Shown: positions 1 through 6,218 of the stretch, piece by piece
How the letters are laid out: each line of letters opens with the position of its first letter
Position numbering within the stretch: the first letter of the stretch is position 1
Assembly: GCA_900549885.1 (NCBI GenBank)
Contig: URQA01000029.1
Coordinates: 1 to 22,671 of the forward strand
DNA: 22,671 nucleotides
Source: an uncultured Eubacteriales bacterium
Lineage (GTDB): Bacteria > Bacillota > Clostridia > Oscillospirales > Oscillospiraceae
Reading direction: 5' to 3'
Program-made: the position numbers and the translations under genes
The notes under the pieces: model-generated
Told to the model about the DNA's origin: nothing
The model's database searches: none
The model's input: the letters and a program-made list of their open reading frames with translations, nothing else

Positions 1-558
1 CCCCAGCCAGTAGGCCAGACCCAGGCCCACCGTCAGCTTACACAGGGCCTCGATGATCTGGGACACCGCGGTGGGGGTCATGCGGCCATGTCCCTGGGCA
101 TAGCCCCGGAAGGCGGACAGGCAGCCCACACAGATCACCGCCGGGGCCAGGGCCTTGATACCCGGGGCGGCCATGCTGTCGTGCATCAGACCGGCCAGCT
201 GGTCGGCACAGAAGAACATCACCAGGAAGGACAGCACGCCCAGGGTCAAGAACAGGGCCATAGCCAGCCGGAAGGTCCGCCGGACCTGATTCTGACGGCC
301 CAGGGCGTTGGCCTCGCTCACCAGCTTGGATACCGCCACCGGCAGTCCCGCGGTGGAGATGGTAAGCAGCACGGCGTAGATGTTATAGGCGTTGCCGAAG
401 TCTGCGGTCCCCTGCTCGCCAATGATGTTGAGCAGCGGGATCTTATAAAACAGACCGATCAGCTTGACCACCAGGATCCCGGCCGCCAGCACGGCGGCGC
501 CGCCGAAGAAGGTGCTTTTCTTTTCTCGATTACCCAATGGGCGCACAGCCTTTCGCAT
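1..558 (-). CDS. SpoVB/MurJ-like polysaccharide flippase, N-terminal part (cut by window edge)
   Basis: This is the N-terminal 186 codons of a multi-pass membrane protein of the MOP superfamily (polysaccharide biosynthesis / SpoVB-like). Such proteins flip lipid-linked sugar precursors across the cytoplasmic membrane, and in spore formers one copy serves cortex formation. I read hydrophobic helices at about residues 20-38, 55-73, 90-110 and 130-150, and the family-like signature FRGYAQGHGRMTPTAVSQI at about 150-170. The start is uncertain. The ATG at 558 lies 23 bp after the mtaD stop but has no good Shine-Dalgarno sequence, and an in-frame TTG at 537 has AAAGG about 11 bases upstream. The short gap makes it the last visible gene of the punA-mtaD operon. 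The C-terminus lies left of the window, so which MOP branch (SpoVB, MurJ or Wzx) it belongs to cannot be settled. Confidence 0.85.
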   Translation of the reverse strand, partial: MRKAVRPLGNREKKSTFFGGAAVLAAGILVVKLIGLFYKIPLLNIIGEQGTADFGNAYNIYAVLLTISTAGLPVAVSKLVSEANALGRQNQVRRTFRLAMALFLTLGVLSFLVMFFCADQLAGLMHDSMAAPGIKALAPAVICVGCLSAFRGYAQGHGRMTPTAVSQIIEALCKLTVGLGLAYWLG

Positions 559-581
559 GGATTGTGGGGCGCGGCGCAGAC

Positions 582-1877
582 TCAGCCGAACAGCAGCGGC
601 AGGGCGTACCCCTCCACCTCTTTTTTCACCCGCTCGATGTCGATGGTGAGAAACTCCCCATTTTTGTATATGACCTTGCCCCGGGCCATATTCATCACCA
701 CGTTGGAGCCGTGGGCGGCGTAGGCCAGATTGTTGGCCGCGTCGTGACAGGGGATGAGGTTGACGGCCTCGGCGTCCAGGAGGATGAGGTCGGCGTCATA
801 CCCCTTCTCAATGCGCCCGGTCTTGCGGCCCAGGGCCTTTCCGCCGTTGACGGTGGCCATCTCCAGGGCGTCCCACGCGGTGAGGGCCATGGGGTCGTGG
901 CGGACGCCGTTCTGGAGGATGGCGGCCAGCTTCAGATCACCGAAGAAGTCGGTGCAGTTGTTGGAGGATACTCCGTCGGTACCCAGACAAACGTTGACCC
1001 CAGCTTTCTGCATGGCGGGTACCGGGGCGATACCGCTGCCCAGTTTCAGGTTGGACATGGGATTATGGATGGCCGAAATCCCCTTCTCGGCCATGATGGC
1101 CCAGTCCTCCGGGGTGGTCCAGACGCAGTGGGCGGCGATGGCCCGCACGTCCCACACGCCGTAGTCGTTGAGCACCTGAATGGGAGTCTTGCCGTGGCGG
1201 GCCAGGCACTCGTCATGCTCGGTGCGGGTCTCGGAGATGTGCACGTGCATACCCAGGCCGTGCTCCCGGGCGTAGTCCGCCATCCACTGCCAGAGCGGGT
1301 GGTGGGAGGTGTACTCGCCGTGGATCGAGGCGTCCACCAAAATCTGCCCGTCGTTGTAGCCGTGCCACTTCTCGGTCAGCTCCCGCTGCACCACACAGTC
1401 GTGGTGGGTGGCGGGGTCGAAGGTGTCGGTGAACTGCACGCCGCCGCAGCACAGGTTGGCGCTGATGCCGGAGGCCGCCACCTCCTGGGCCACCGCGTCG
1501 GTGTGGCCATACATGTCCGCGATGGTGGTGACGCCGGAGGCGATCATCTCCGCCAGGCCCAAGGCGGCGCCGGCGGCTACCGCCCGGTCATCCAGCCTGG
1601 CTTCCGCGGGAAAAATGTAGTCGTTGAGCCAGCTTTGGAGGTCGTGGCCCCCGGCGTACCCCCGCATGAGGGTCATGGGCAGATGGGTGTGGGCGTTGAC
1701 CAGGCCGGGGAGCATCACCTTGCCGGAGCAGTCGATAAACTCGTCATAGCCGCCCTCCGGCCGCTCCGCGCCCACATAGGCGATGTGGGTGCCCTCCACG
1801 GCTACGAAGCCGTCTTGCAGGGTGGTGAGGCCGTCGTCCATAAGCAGGGCGGTGACATGGGTGAACAATGTTGACAT
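582..1877 (-). CDS. mtaD: 5-methylthioadenosine / S-adenosylhomocysteine deaminase
   Basis: A 431-residue amidohydrolase of the MtaD/SsnA type. The family deaminates 5'-methylthioadenosine and S-adenosylhomocysteine (often adenosine too) to the inosine forms in the cytoplasm. The HxH metal motif is in VNAHTHLPMTLMRGY (His63, His65). The next likely ligand is His213 in HVHISET, with Glu216 beside it. His250 is in AAHCVW and the catalytic Asp301 in LGTDGVSSNN. An earlier in-frame start would add 19 residues but would lie inside the upstream gene. The ATG at 1877 has AAAGGA eight bases upstream and starts MSTLFTHVTALL, as in relatives. It follows the 81-residue ORF by 13 bp and shares an operon with purine nucleoside phosphorylase, which supports a salvage role. 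The exact substrate preference cannot be read from sequence. Confidence 0.9.
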   Translation of the reverse strand: MSTLFTHVTALLMDDGLTTLQDGFVAVEGTHIAYVGAERPEGGYDEFIDCSGKVMLPGLVNAHTHLPMTLMRGYAGGHDLQSWLNDYIFPAEARLDDRAVAAGAALGLAEMIASGVTTIADMYGHTDAVAQEVAASGISANLCCGGVQFTDTFDPATHHDCVVQRELTEKWHGYNDGQILVDASIHGEYTSHHPLWQWMADYAREHGLGMHVHISETRTEHDECLARHGKTPIQVLNDYGVWDVRAIAAHCVWTTPEDWAIMAEKGISAIHNPMSNLKLGSGIAPVPAMQKAGVNVCLGTDGVSSNNCTDFFGDLKLAAILQNGVRHDPMALTAWDALEMATVNGGKALGRKTGRIEKGYDADLILLDAEAVNLIPCHDAANNLAYAAHGSNVVMNMARGKVIYKNGEFLTIDIERVKKEVEGYALPLLFG

Positions 1878-1890
1878 GGGCAGACATCCT

Positions 1891-2136
1891 TTACAGCAGG
1901 GATTGGGCGCGGGACAGGTCCTCCCGGCGGACATAGAGTTTATACTCCACCATGAATTCCTGGTTCAGGCCGAGCGTACTCCTCTGCCCCCGGCCGCTAA
2001 AAGCCGTGGGACTGGACATGTCCTTGGTACGGTATTGATAGTCAATGCCGGCAGCCGCCAAAGCGTCCCGTACCTGGTTCAAGCGGCTCAGATCGTAGGT
2101 GAGCAGCAGTTCGGCGCGGTTGAACAGATGGATCAT
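1891..2136 (-). CDS. Small conserved-looking protein, possibly DUF2007-like
   Basis: An 81-residue cytoplasmic protein lying between punA and mtaD, with no signal peptide or membrane segment. I do not recognise it firmly. The layout, with a beta strand (AELLLTYD), a helix ending DALAAAGIDYQYR, and a final strand and helix (EYKLYVRREDLSRAQSLL), resembles DUF2007-type small proteins, whose ends read like LYVPEED..AxxLL. That resemblance is by eye only. The central part SSPTAFSGRGQRSTLG is rich in Ser, Gly and Arg and is probably a loop. The ATG at 2136 with GAGAGG about nine bases upstream is preferred to a GTG at 2154 that overlaps the punA stop codon. It lies 14 bp after punA and 13 bp before mtaD, so it is almost certainly co-transcribed with both. 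Function unknown. Confidence 0.75.
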   Translation of the reverse strand: MIHLFNRAELLLTYDLSRLNQVRDALAAAGIDYQYRTKDMSSPTAFSGRGQRSTLGLNQEFMVEYKLYVRREDLSRAQSLL

Positions 2137-2150
2137 GACGGCCGCGCCTC

Positions 2151-2975
2151 TCACAGCCTTTCCAGACAGCCGAGCACCAGGGCGGAGAACGTTTCCCGGG
2201 CAGCCTCAGCGGCGTCCAGCACCTCCTGTTCGCTCAGCGGCTGGTCCAGGATGCCGGCGGCCATGTTGCTCAGCAGGGTGAAGCCTAGGACCTCCATGCC
2301 GCAGTGGGCGGCCACAATGACCTCCGGGGCAGTTGACATGCCAACTGCGTCGCCTCCCAGGGCGCGGACAGCACGGATCTCAGCAGGCGTCTCATACTGG
2401 GGTCCGAAGCAGTAGAAATAGACCCCTTCCCGCAGGGGCAGCCCCTGGGCGGCGGCCACTTCCCGGGCCAGGGCCTGGAGCCGGGGAGTGTACAGATGGG
2501 AGGCATCGGGGAAGCGGGGACCAAACTGGGGCAGGTTCTCTCCCCGGAGGGGAGACTCGGAGAACAGCTTGATCTGGTCGGTAATGAGCATCAGGTCGCC
2601 GGCCTGCCAGTCGGTGCGGACACAGCCGGCGGCGTTGGTGACGATGAGGTGGGCGCAGCCCAGCAGCCGCAGCACTCGGACGGCGTATGCCGTCTCCTCG
2701 TAGGTATAGCCCTCATAGTGGTGCATCCGGCCCTGCATCACGGCCACAGGCCGGCCCGCCAGTGTACCGAACACCAGCCGGCCCTGGTGGCCAGGAGCGG
2801 TAGAGGCTTTGAAATGGGGAATATCACCGTAGGGCACAGCGATGGCGTTTTCCACCACGTCGCCCAGAAACCCCAGGCCGGAACCCAGCACCAGGGCTAC
2901 CTCTGGGACGAAACCGCCCAGACGGGAACGGATGGTATCCGCGCTGGCCTGATACTGCTCAAAGGTGTAGTCCAT
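2151..2975 (-). CDS. punA: Purine nucleoside phosphorylase (trimeric type)
   Basis: A 274-residue member of the trimeric PNP/MTAP family. It splits inosine- and guanosine-type nucleosides with phosphate into free base and ribose-1-phosphate in the cytoplasm. The phosphate-binding loop is LVLGSGLG (about 29-35), with STAPGHQGRL (His63) and MHHYEG (about 84-89) next. Purine-site residues are TNAAG (113-117), GPQYETPAEIR with Glu195, and LLSNMAAG with Asn237. The Glu/Asn pair marks 6-oxopurine PNPs. Methylthioadenosine phosphorylases have Ser and Asp there, so adenosine-type substrates are unlikely. Two adjacent ATGs exist (2978 and 2975). GGGAGG sits four and seven bases upstream respectively, so 2975 is preferred. 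It is the first gene of the operon, with a candidate promoter at 3014-3042. Confidence 0.95.
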   Translation of the reverse strand: MDYTFEQYQASADTIRSRLGGFVPEVALVLGSGLGFLGDVVENAIAVPYGDIPHFKASTAPGHQGRLVFGTLAGRPVAVMQGRMHHYEGYTYEETAYAVRVLRLLGCAHLIVTNAAGCVRTDWQAGDLMLITDQIKLFSESPLRGENLPQFGPRFPDASHLYTPRLQALAREVAAAQGLPLREGVYFYCFGPQYETPAEIRAVRALGGDAVGMSTAPEVIVAAHCGMEVLGFTLLSNMAAGILDQPLSEQEVLDAAEAARETFSALVLGCLERL

Positions 2976-3013
2976 CATAAGACCTCCCGGAAAGATTTTC
3001 ATAAGGACAAGAT

Positions 3014-3042
3014 AGTTTACACCATTTTTCCCGAAAATGCAA
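3014..3042 (-). promoter_or_regulatory. Candidate promoter of the punA-mtaD operon
   Basis: On the minus strand TTGCAT (3042-3037), a 17-base spacer and TAAACT (3019-3014) give a moderate sigma-A-like match about 40 bases before the punA start. It lies downstream of the lipoprotein terminator, so it fits an independent operon start. Both hexamers are imperfect. Confidence 0.45.
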
Positions 3043-3104
3043 TGAACAGTCAGTAAAGTCTGAAGGAATACTGGGACGAGCTGGTCTGGGACTTCCGTTC
3101 AGAA

Positions 3105-3148
3105 CAAAAAAAGCCGGGAGGGGGCGGCCATCGGCCGCCCCCTCCCGG
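3105..3148 (-). terminator. Rho-independent terminator of the lipoprotein gene
   Basis: A perfect 16-bp GC-rich stem (3114-3129 with 3133-3148) and a three-base loop are followed on the minus strand by a run of seven T (3112-3106). It begins 28 bases after the lipoprotein stop codon and separates that gene from the punA promoter. Confidence 0.9.
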
Positions 3149-3175
3149 GATGCGGAAAGAGTGCGCTGGGATGCA

Positions 3176-3727
3176 TCAGGCGGCGTCCGTCTCGCCGCTG
3201 TCCTGGGGGTAGATGACCGCCTGGAGCAGCTCGCCGGTGTCCTTGTCATAGGACAGCAGCAGCATGTCGCCCACGGCGATCTGGCTGGCGTCAGCGCCGT
3301 CCAGGGCGCCGTTCTGAGCCAGGCCGATCATGGCGTCCGTCAGGTCCACCTCGTCAGTCTCCTCCGTGGCCGAGTATTGGGTCATGTCCACAGAGGCATA
3401 GCTTTCAATGACTGCGCCCTCGGGGGCGGAGTAGATCTGAAGGGTGGCGGTATTGCCGTCGATAGCGGTCACCTTACCCACCACGTCGTTGACGCCAGCG
3501 GTGTCGTCATTCCCGTTAGTTCCATTGTTGGCAGTCCCGTTGTCAGTGGTGTCGCTGGGTTCGTCTGAGGGGTCAACACTGGGGCTGGGACTTTCCGAAA
3601 CAACCTGGGAAGGGTCTTGACTGGGCTCGCCATCCTGAGAGGAACAGCCGGCAAACAGGCCAAAGCAGAGCACCAGGCCCAGGGCGAGCGCCAACGGGCG
3701 CAACTTACGTAATGTGAAGTGTTTCAT
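3176..3727 (-). CDS. Secreted lipoprotein with low-complexity linker
   Basis: A 183-residue exported lipoprotein of unknown function. The first 20 residues are basic then hydrophobic and end in the lipobox LFAGC, with the lipidated Cys at about residue 28. Residues about 30-75 are a linker rich in Ser, Pro, Asp, Thr, Asn and Gly (PSPSVDPSDEPSDTT, NGTANNGTNGNDD) that would hold the folded part away from the membrane. The C-terminal part starts with VVGKVTAIDGNTATLQI, a beta-rich pattern seen in small OB/DUF5666-like domains, and later has VGDMLLLSYDKDTGEL. I cannot name the family. The ATG at 3727 has AAAGGAGG eight bases upstream. It is monocistronic, diverges from miaB and has its own terminator. 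A leader of about 100 bases with two GC-rich hairpins precedes it. Confidence 0.88.
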   Translation of the reverse strand: MKHFTLRKLRPLALALGLVLCFGLFAGCSSQDGEPSQDPSQVVSESPSPSVDPSDEPSDTTDNGTANNGTNGNDDTAGVNDVVGKVTAIDGNTATLQIYSAPEGAVIESYASVDMTQYSATEETDEVDLTDAMIGLAQNGALDGADASQIAVGDMLLLSYDKDTGELLQAVIYPQDSGETDAA

Positions 3728-3771
3728 GAGATGATCCTCCTTTGTTCGTGTTCGTCAGATGAAACGGATCG

Positions 3772-3822
3772 CCGGGCGGCGGGCCCTCCGCCCGGACGGG
3801 GTACTGGCCGCGGGGTGCGGCC
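3772..3822 (-). other. Two adjacent GC-rich hairpins in the lipoprotein leader
   Basis: Two inverted repeats lie upstream of the lipoprotein gene: CCGGGCGG/CCGCCCGG (3772-3779 with 3788-3795, eight-base loop) and GGCCGC/GCGGCC (3806-3811 with 3817-3822, five-base loop). Neither is followed by a T run, so they are not obvious terminators. A weak -10 (GATAAT on the minus strand, 3837-3832) just upstream would place both in the 5' leader. The rest of 3728-3923 shows nothing else I can name. Confidence 0.4.
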
Positions 3823-3923
3823 TCAGGCGCTATTATCCCGGATAAATTTGAACGAATCTAGGGAAAAATTTAAAGAAAACGTGAATTCAGGTGAATTTCA
3901 GGCTGGAAAATATAGGGCCTGCC

Positions 3924-3952
3924 TTGTTTTATTTACAATTTGATGGTATAAT
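3924..3952 (+). promoter_or_regulatory. miaB promoter
   Basis: TTGTTT (3924-3929), a 17-base spacer and a perfect TATAAT (3947-3952) preceded by TGG give an extended -10 promoter. The expected transcript start is near 3959, leaving a short leader of about 34 bases before the miaB ATG. Confidence 0.85.
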
Positions 3953-3992
3953 ACCTCTTCAATATTCTGTATGATAATGGAGGAGTTTTTCC

Positions 3993-5411
3993 ATGGAGAG
4001 AAAGACCCCTGTGGTGCCGGAGGAGGACATCCGCCGGCAGAAGGAGTACTGCGCGGAACTCCGTGCCCTCAACGCACAGAGAAGGCAGGTGCCCCTGGCC
4101 TATGTGGACACTTACGGCTGCCAACAAAACGAAGCGGATTCCGAGCTGCTCCGGGGTATGCTCACCGAGATGGGGTATGAGATGACGGACACAGACCGGG
4201 ATGCCGACCTCATCGTCATCAATACCTGCGCCATCCGGGAGCACGCCGAGCAGCGGGTGCTGGGCAACGTGGGCGCTCTGGTTCACGGTAAGCGGCGCAA
4301 CCCGGAACAGATCATCTGCCTGTGCGGCTGCATGGCCCGGGAGCAGCATGTGGCGGACAAGCTGCGCCAGTCTTACCGCCATGTGGACCTGGTGTTCGGT
4401 CCCCAGGTGCTCTGGCGTTTCCCCGAGCTGCTGCGGCGGGTGTACCTGCGCCGGGGCCGGGTGTTTGAGACGGGAGACGTGCCCGGAGCCATTGCCGAGG
4501 GCTTGCCCGTGCGCCGGTCCGGGAAAGTAAAGGCCTGGGTGTCCATCATGTATGGGTGCAACAACTTCTGTACCTACTGCATCGTGCCCTATGTCCGGGG
4601 CCGGGAGCGCAGCCGGGAGCCGGAGGCCATCCTGGCGGAGATCCGACAGCTGGTCCGGGAGGGGTATAAGGACATCACCCTGCTGGGGCAGAACGTTAAC
4701 TCCTACGGCAAAGACTTGGGGGAGAACGTTGATTTTCCCACCCTGCTGGAAATGGCCAACGCCATCCCGGGCGACTTTCTGCTTCGGTTTATGACCAGCC
4801 ATCCCAAGGACGCCACCGAGAGGCTCTTTGATGTGATGGCCCGGTGCGAGAAGGTGGCCCCGGTGATCCACCTGCCCTTCCAGTCGGGCAATACCAGGGT
4901 GCTCCAGGCGATGAACCGCCGGTATACCCGGGAGCAGTATCTGGACAAGGTCCGGGCCTTGCGTGCGCGGATTCCGGACGTGGTGCTCACCAGCGACGTC
5001 ATCGTGGGCTTTCCCGGAGAGACAACAGAAGAGTTTGAGGACACCCTCTCTCTGGTGGAACAGGTTCGGTTCGACGCGCTGTTCACCTTTATTTACTCTC
5101 CCCGAAAGGGTACCCCGGCGGCGGAGATGCCCGACCCCATTTCCAAGGAGGAGAAGTCGGCTAGCTTCAACCGCCTGGTGGAAGCTCAGAACCGCATCTC
5201 CCTGGAGAAGCACCAGGCGTACATCGGCACCGTTCAGCGGTGCTTGGTGGACGGGGAAGGAGAGGATCCCCGGCACAATCTCACCGCCCGCACCCCCGGC
5301 GGCCGGCTGGTCCATTTGGACGGAGACAAGGGGCTGATTGGACAGTTTGTGGATGTGGAGATTACCGACTGCTCCACCTGGGCCTTGTTTGGCAGGAAGC
5401 GTGAAGGATAG
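3993..5411 (+). CDS. miaB: tRNA-2-methylthio-N6-dimethylallyladenosine synthase (MiaB)
   Basis: A 472-residue cytoplasmic radical-SAM methylthiotransferase that converts i6A37 to ms2i6A37 in tRNAs reading U-starting codons. The N-terminal UPF0004 domain carries the three auxiliary-cluster cysteines in TYGCQQNEAD (Cys43), VINTCAIRE (Cys79) and CGCMAREQ (Cys113). The radical-SAM motif is CNNFCTYC (Cys189, Cys193, Cys196). SAM-domain features such as LLGQNVNSYG and TSDVIVGFPGETTEEF follow. A C-terminal TRAM domain occupies about 405-468. Length and order match MiaB rather than MtaB or RimO, notably the QNVNSYG stretch and IVPYVRGRERSR. The ATG at 3993 has GGAGGAG seven bases upstream. No clear plus-strand terminator follows it. 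The downstream gap holds a minus-strand hairpin instead. Confidence 0.97.
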   Translation: MERKTPVVPEEDIRRQKEYCAELRALNAQRRQVPLAYVDTYGCQQNEADSELLRGMLTEMGYEMTDTDRDADLIVINTCAIREHAEQRVLGNVGALVHGKRRNPEQIICLCGCMAREQHVADKLRQSYRHVDLVFGPQVLWRFPELLRRVYLRRGRVFETGDVPGAIAEGLPVRRSGKVKAWVSIMYGCNNFCTYCIVPYVRGRERSREPEAILAEIRQLVREGYKDITLLGQNVNSYGKDLGENVDFPTLLEMANAIPGDFLLRFMTSHPKDATERLFDVMARCEKVAPVIHLPFQSGNTRVLQAMNRRYTREQYLDKVRALRARIPDVVLTSDVIVGFPGETTEEFEDTLSLVEQVRFDALFTFIYSPRKGTPAAEMPDPISKEEKSASFNRLVEAQNRISLEKHQAYIGTVQRCLVDGEGEDPRHNLTARTPGGRLVHLDGDKGLIGQFVDVEITDCSTWALFGRKREG

Positions 5412-5440
5412 GGGCATAGGGTCGCTTGGAGCGTAGGGAG

Positions 5441-5479
5441 GACAAAAAACAGGCTCTGTGCAGTTGATCTTTACAGAGC
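5441..5479 (-). terminator. Minus-strand terminator-like hairpin downstream of miaB
   Basis: On the minus strand a 7-bp stem GCTCTGT/ACAGAGC (5479-5473 with 5459-5453, 13-base loop) is followed by CTGTTTTTTG, with six T at 5449-5444. This is the form of an intrinsic terminator for leftward transcription. No recognisable protein gene reads leftward into it, only the intergenic element at 5480-5690. The long loop makes it moderate in strength. Confidence 0.55.
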
Positions 5480-5690
5480 GAAAGCGTCCCAGCCATACGC
5501 ATAACCCAAAGCGTGACAACGTCGCCGCAAAGTTCGCTCGAATCCATTTCCGCCTGCGGCGAGAATTACGTCCGTTCCCTTGAGGCTCCTTTCCCCACAA
5601 AAGCTGCTGGCGCTGGGTTTTTGCGGGGCTTCGAAGGACGTACGGCGCACGCGGAAACTGTAAAAATGACGCACATTGGTTTTCAATCCA
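5480..5690 (-). ncRNA. Candidate structured RNA or repeat element of unknown type
   Basis: The 294-base gap between miaB and mreD holds nested complementary segments: 5547-5553 with 5651-5657 (7 bp), 5567-5573 with 5636-5642 (7 bp), and 5593-5602 with 5619-5628 (10 bp). An 8-bp pair (5522-5529 with 5555-5562) crosses the outer stem and would be a pseudoknot or an alternative fold. The 10-bp stem has one non-Watson-Crick position, a G-U on the minus strand but A-C on the plus strand. Together with the leftward terminator at 5441-5479 this favours a minus-strand RNA of roughly 200-250 bases. I do not recognise it as tmRNA, 6S, RNase P or SRP RNA, and I found no good promoter on either strand. 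A minus-strand 71-codon reading frame (5471-5686) spans it and could instead be a small or spurious gene. Confidence 0.4.
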
Positions 5691-5705
5691 CCGGAGAGGA
5701 GGGCG

Positions 5706-6218
5706 GTGAAGCTGACCAGAAGAGATTTGATGTGGAAATGGCTGGCCTACGGCCTGTCGTTGGCACTGGTGACCGTAATCAACTACTGCGTCCTCAACCA
5801 ACTGCCTCTGGGCGCGATACCTGTGCTTCTTCCGGTGACCGCGGTGGCGGTGGGGGTGCTGGAGGGGCCGAAAAGCGGCGCGGGCTATGGGATGGCCGCG
5901 GGCATAGTGATGGCTGCCGCCACCCATGGCAGCATGGCATGGGTTTTCCTGCTGTGTGTACTGGGCTGGATCTGCGGCCTGCTGGCCCTGTATGTCCTCC
6001 GGCGGGACTTTGTAGGATATCTGCTGGCTTGCTTGGTGGCGGGGCTGCTGTACGAAGCGGGACAGGTACTTCCCCGATTGGTGTCAGGCGCCGCCGGACT
6101 GCCGGTGCTGCTGCGGGTGGCCGGGCTGGAGTACCTGTGGACGGCGGCGTTCGCCATTCCGGTGTATGGCCTGTACCACCTGTGCTGTCAGAAATGCGGG
6201 AGGATCTATCATGAGTAA
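5706..6218 (+). CDS. mreD: Rod shape-determining protein MreD
   Basis: A 170-residue integral membrane protein with about five hydrophobic segments (roughly residues 9-28, 30-50, 56-76, 80-100 and 135-160) and a basic N-terminus (KLTRRD). MreD is a membrane part of the elongasome that works with MreC and PBP2 in lateral wall synthesis. Sequence identity in this family is low, so the call rests on size, topology and the position directly before a class B PBP. The GTG at 5706 is chosen because GGAGAGGAGG lies just upstream. The TTG at 5676 has no such site, and the ATG at 5730 would drop the basic N-terminus. Its last 8 bp overlap the next gene. mreB and mreC are not in the window. Confidence 0.75.
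   Translation: MKLTRRDLMWKWLAYGLSLALVTVINYCVLNQLPLGAIPVLLPVTAVAVGVLEGPKSGAGYGMAAGIVMAAATHGSMAWVFLLCVLGWICGLLALYVLRRDFVGYLLACLVAGLLYEAGQVLPRLVSGAAGLPVLLRVAGLEYLWTAAFAIPVYGLYHLCCQKCGRIYHE

Noticed and set aside
537..1874. A 445-codon plus-strand frame opposite mtaD
   Set aside because: mtaD on the minus strand has complete amidohydrolase motifs. The plus-strand product is Gly/Val/His-rich with no domain.
3933..5927. A 664-codon open frame on the minus strand opposite miaB
   Set aside because: It lies antisense to the intact miaB gene, has no family motifs and has the His/Gln/Pro-rich composition of shadow frames in GC-rich coding DNA.
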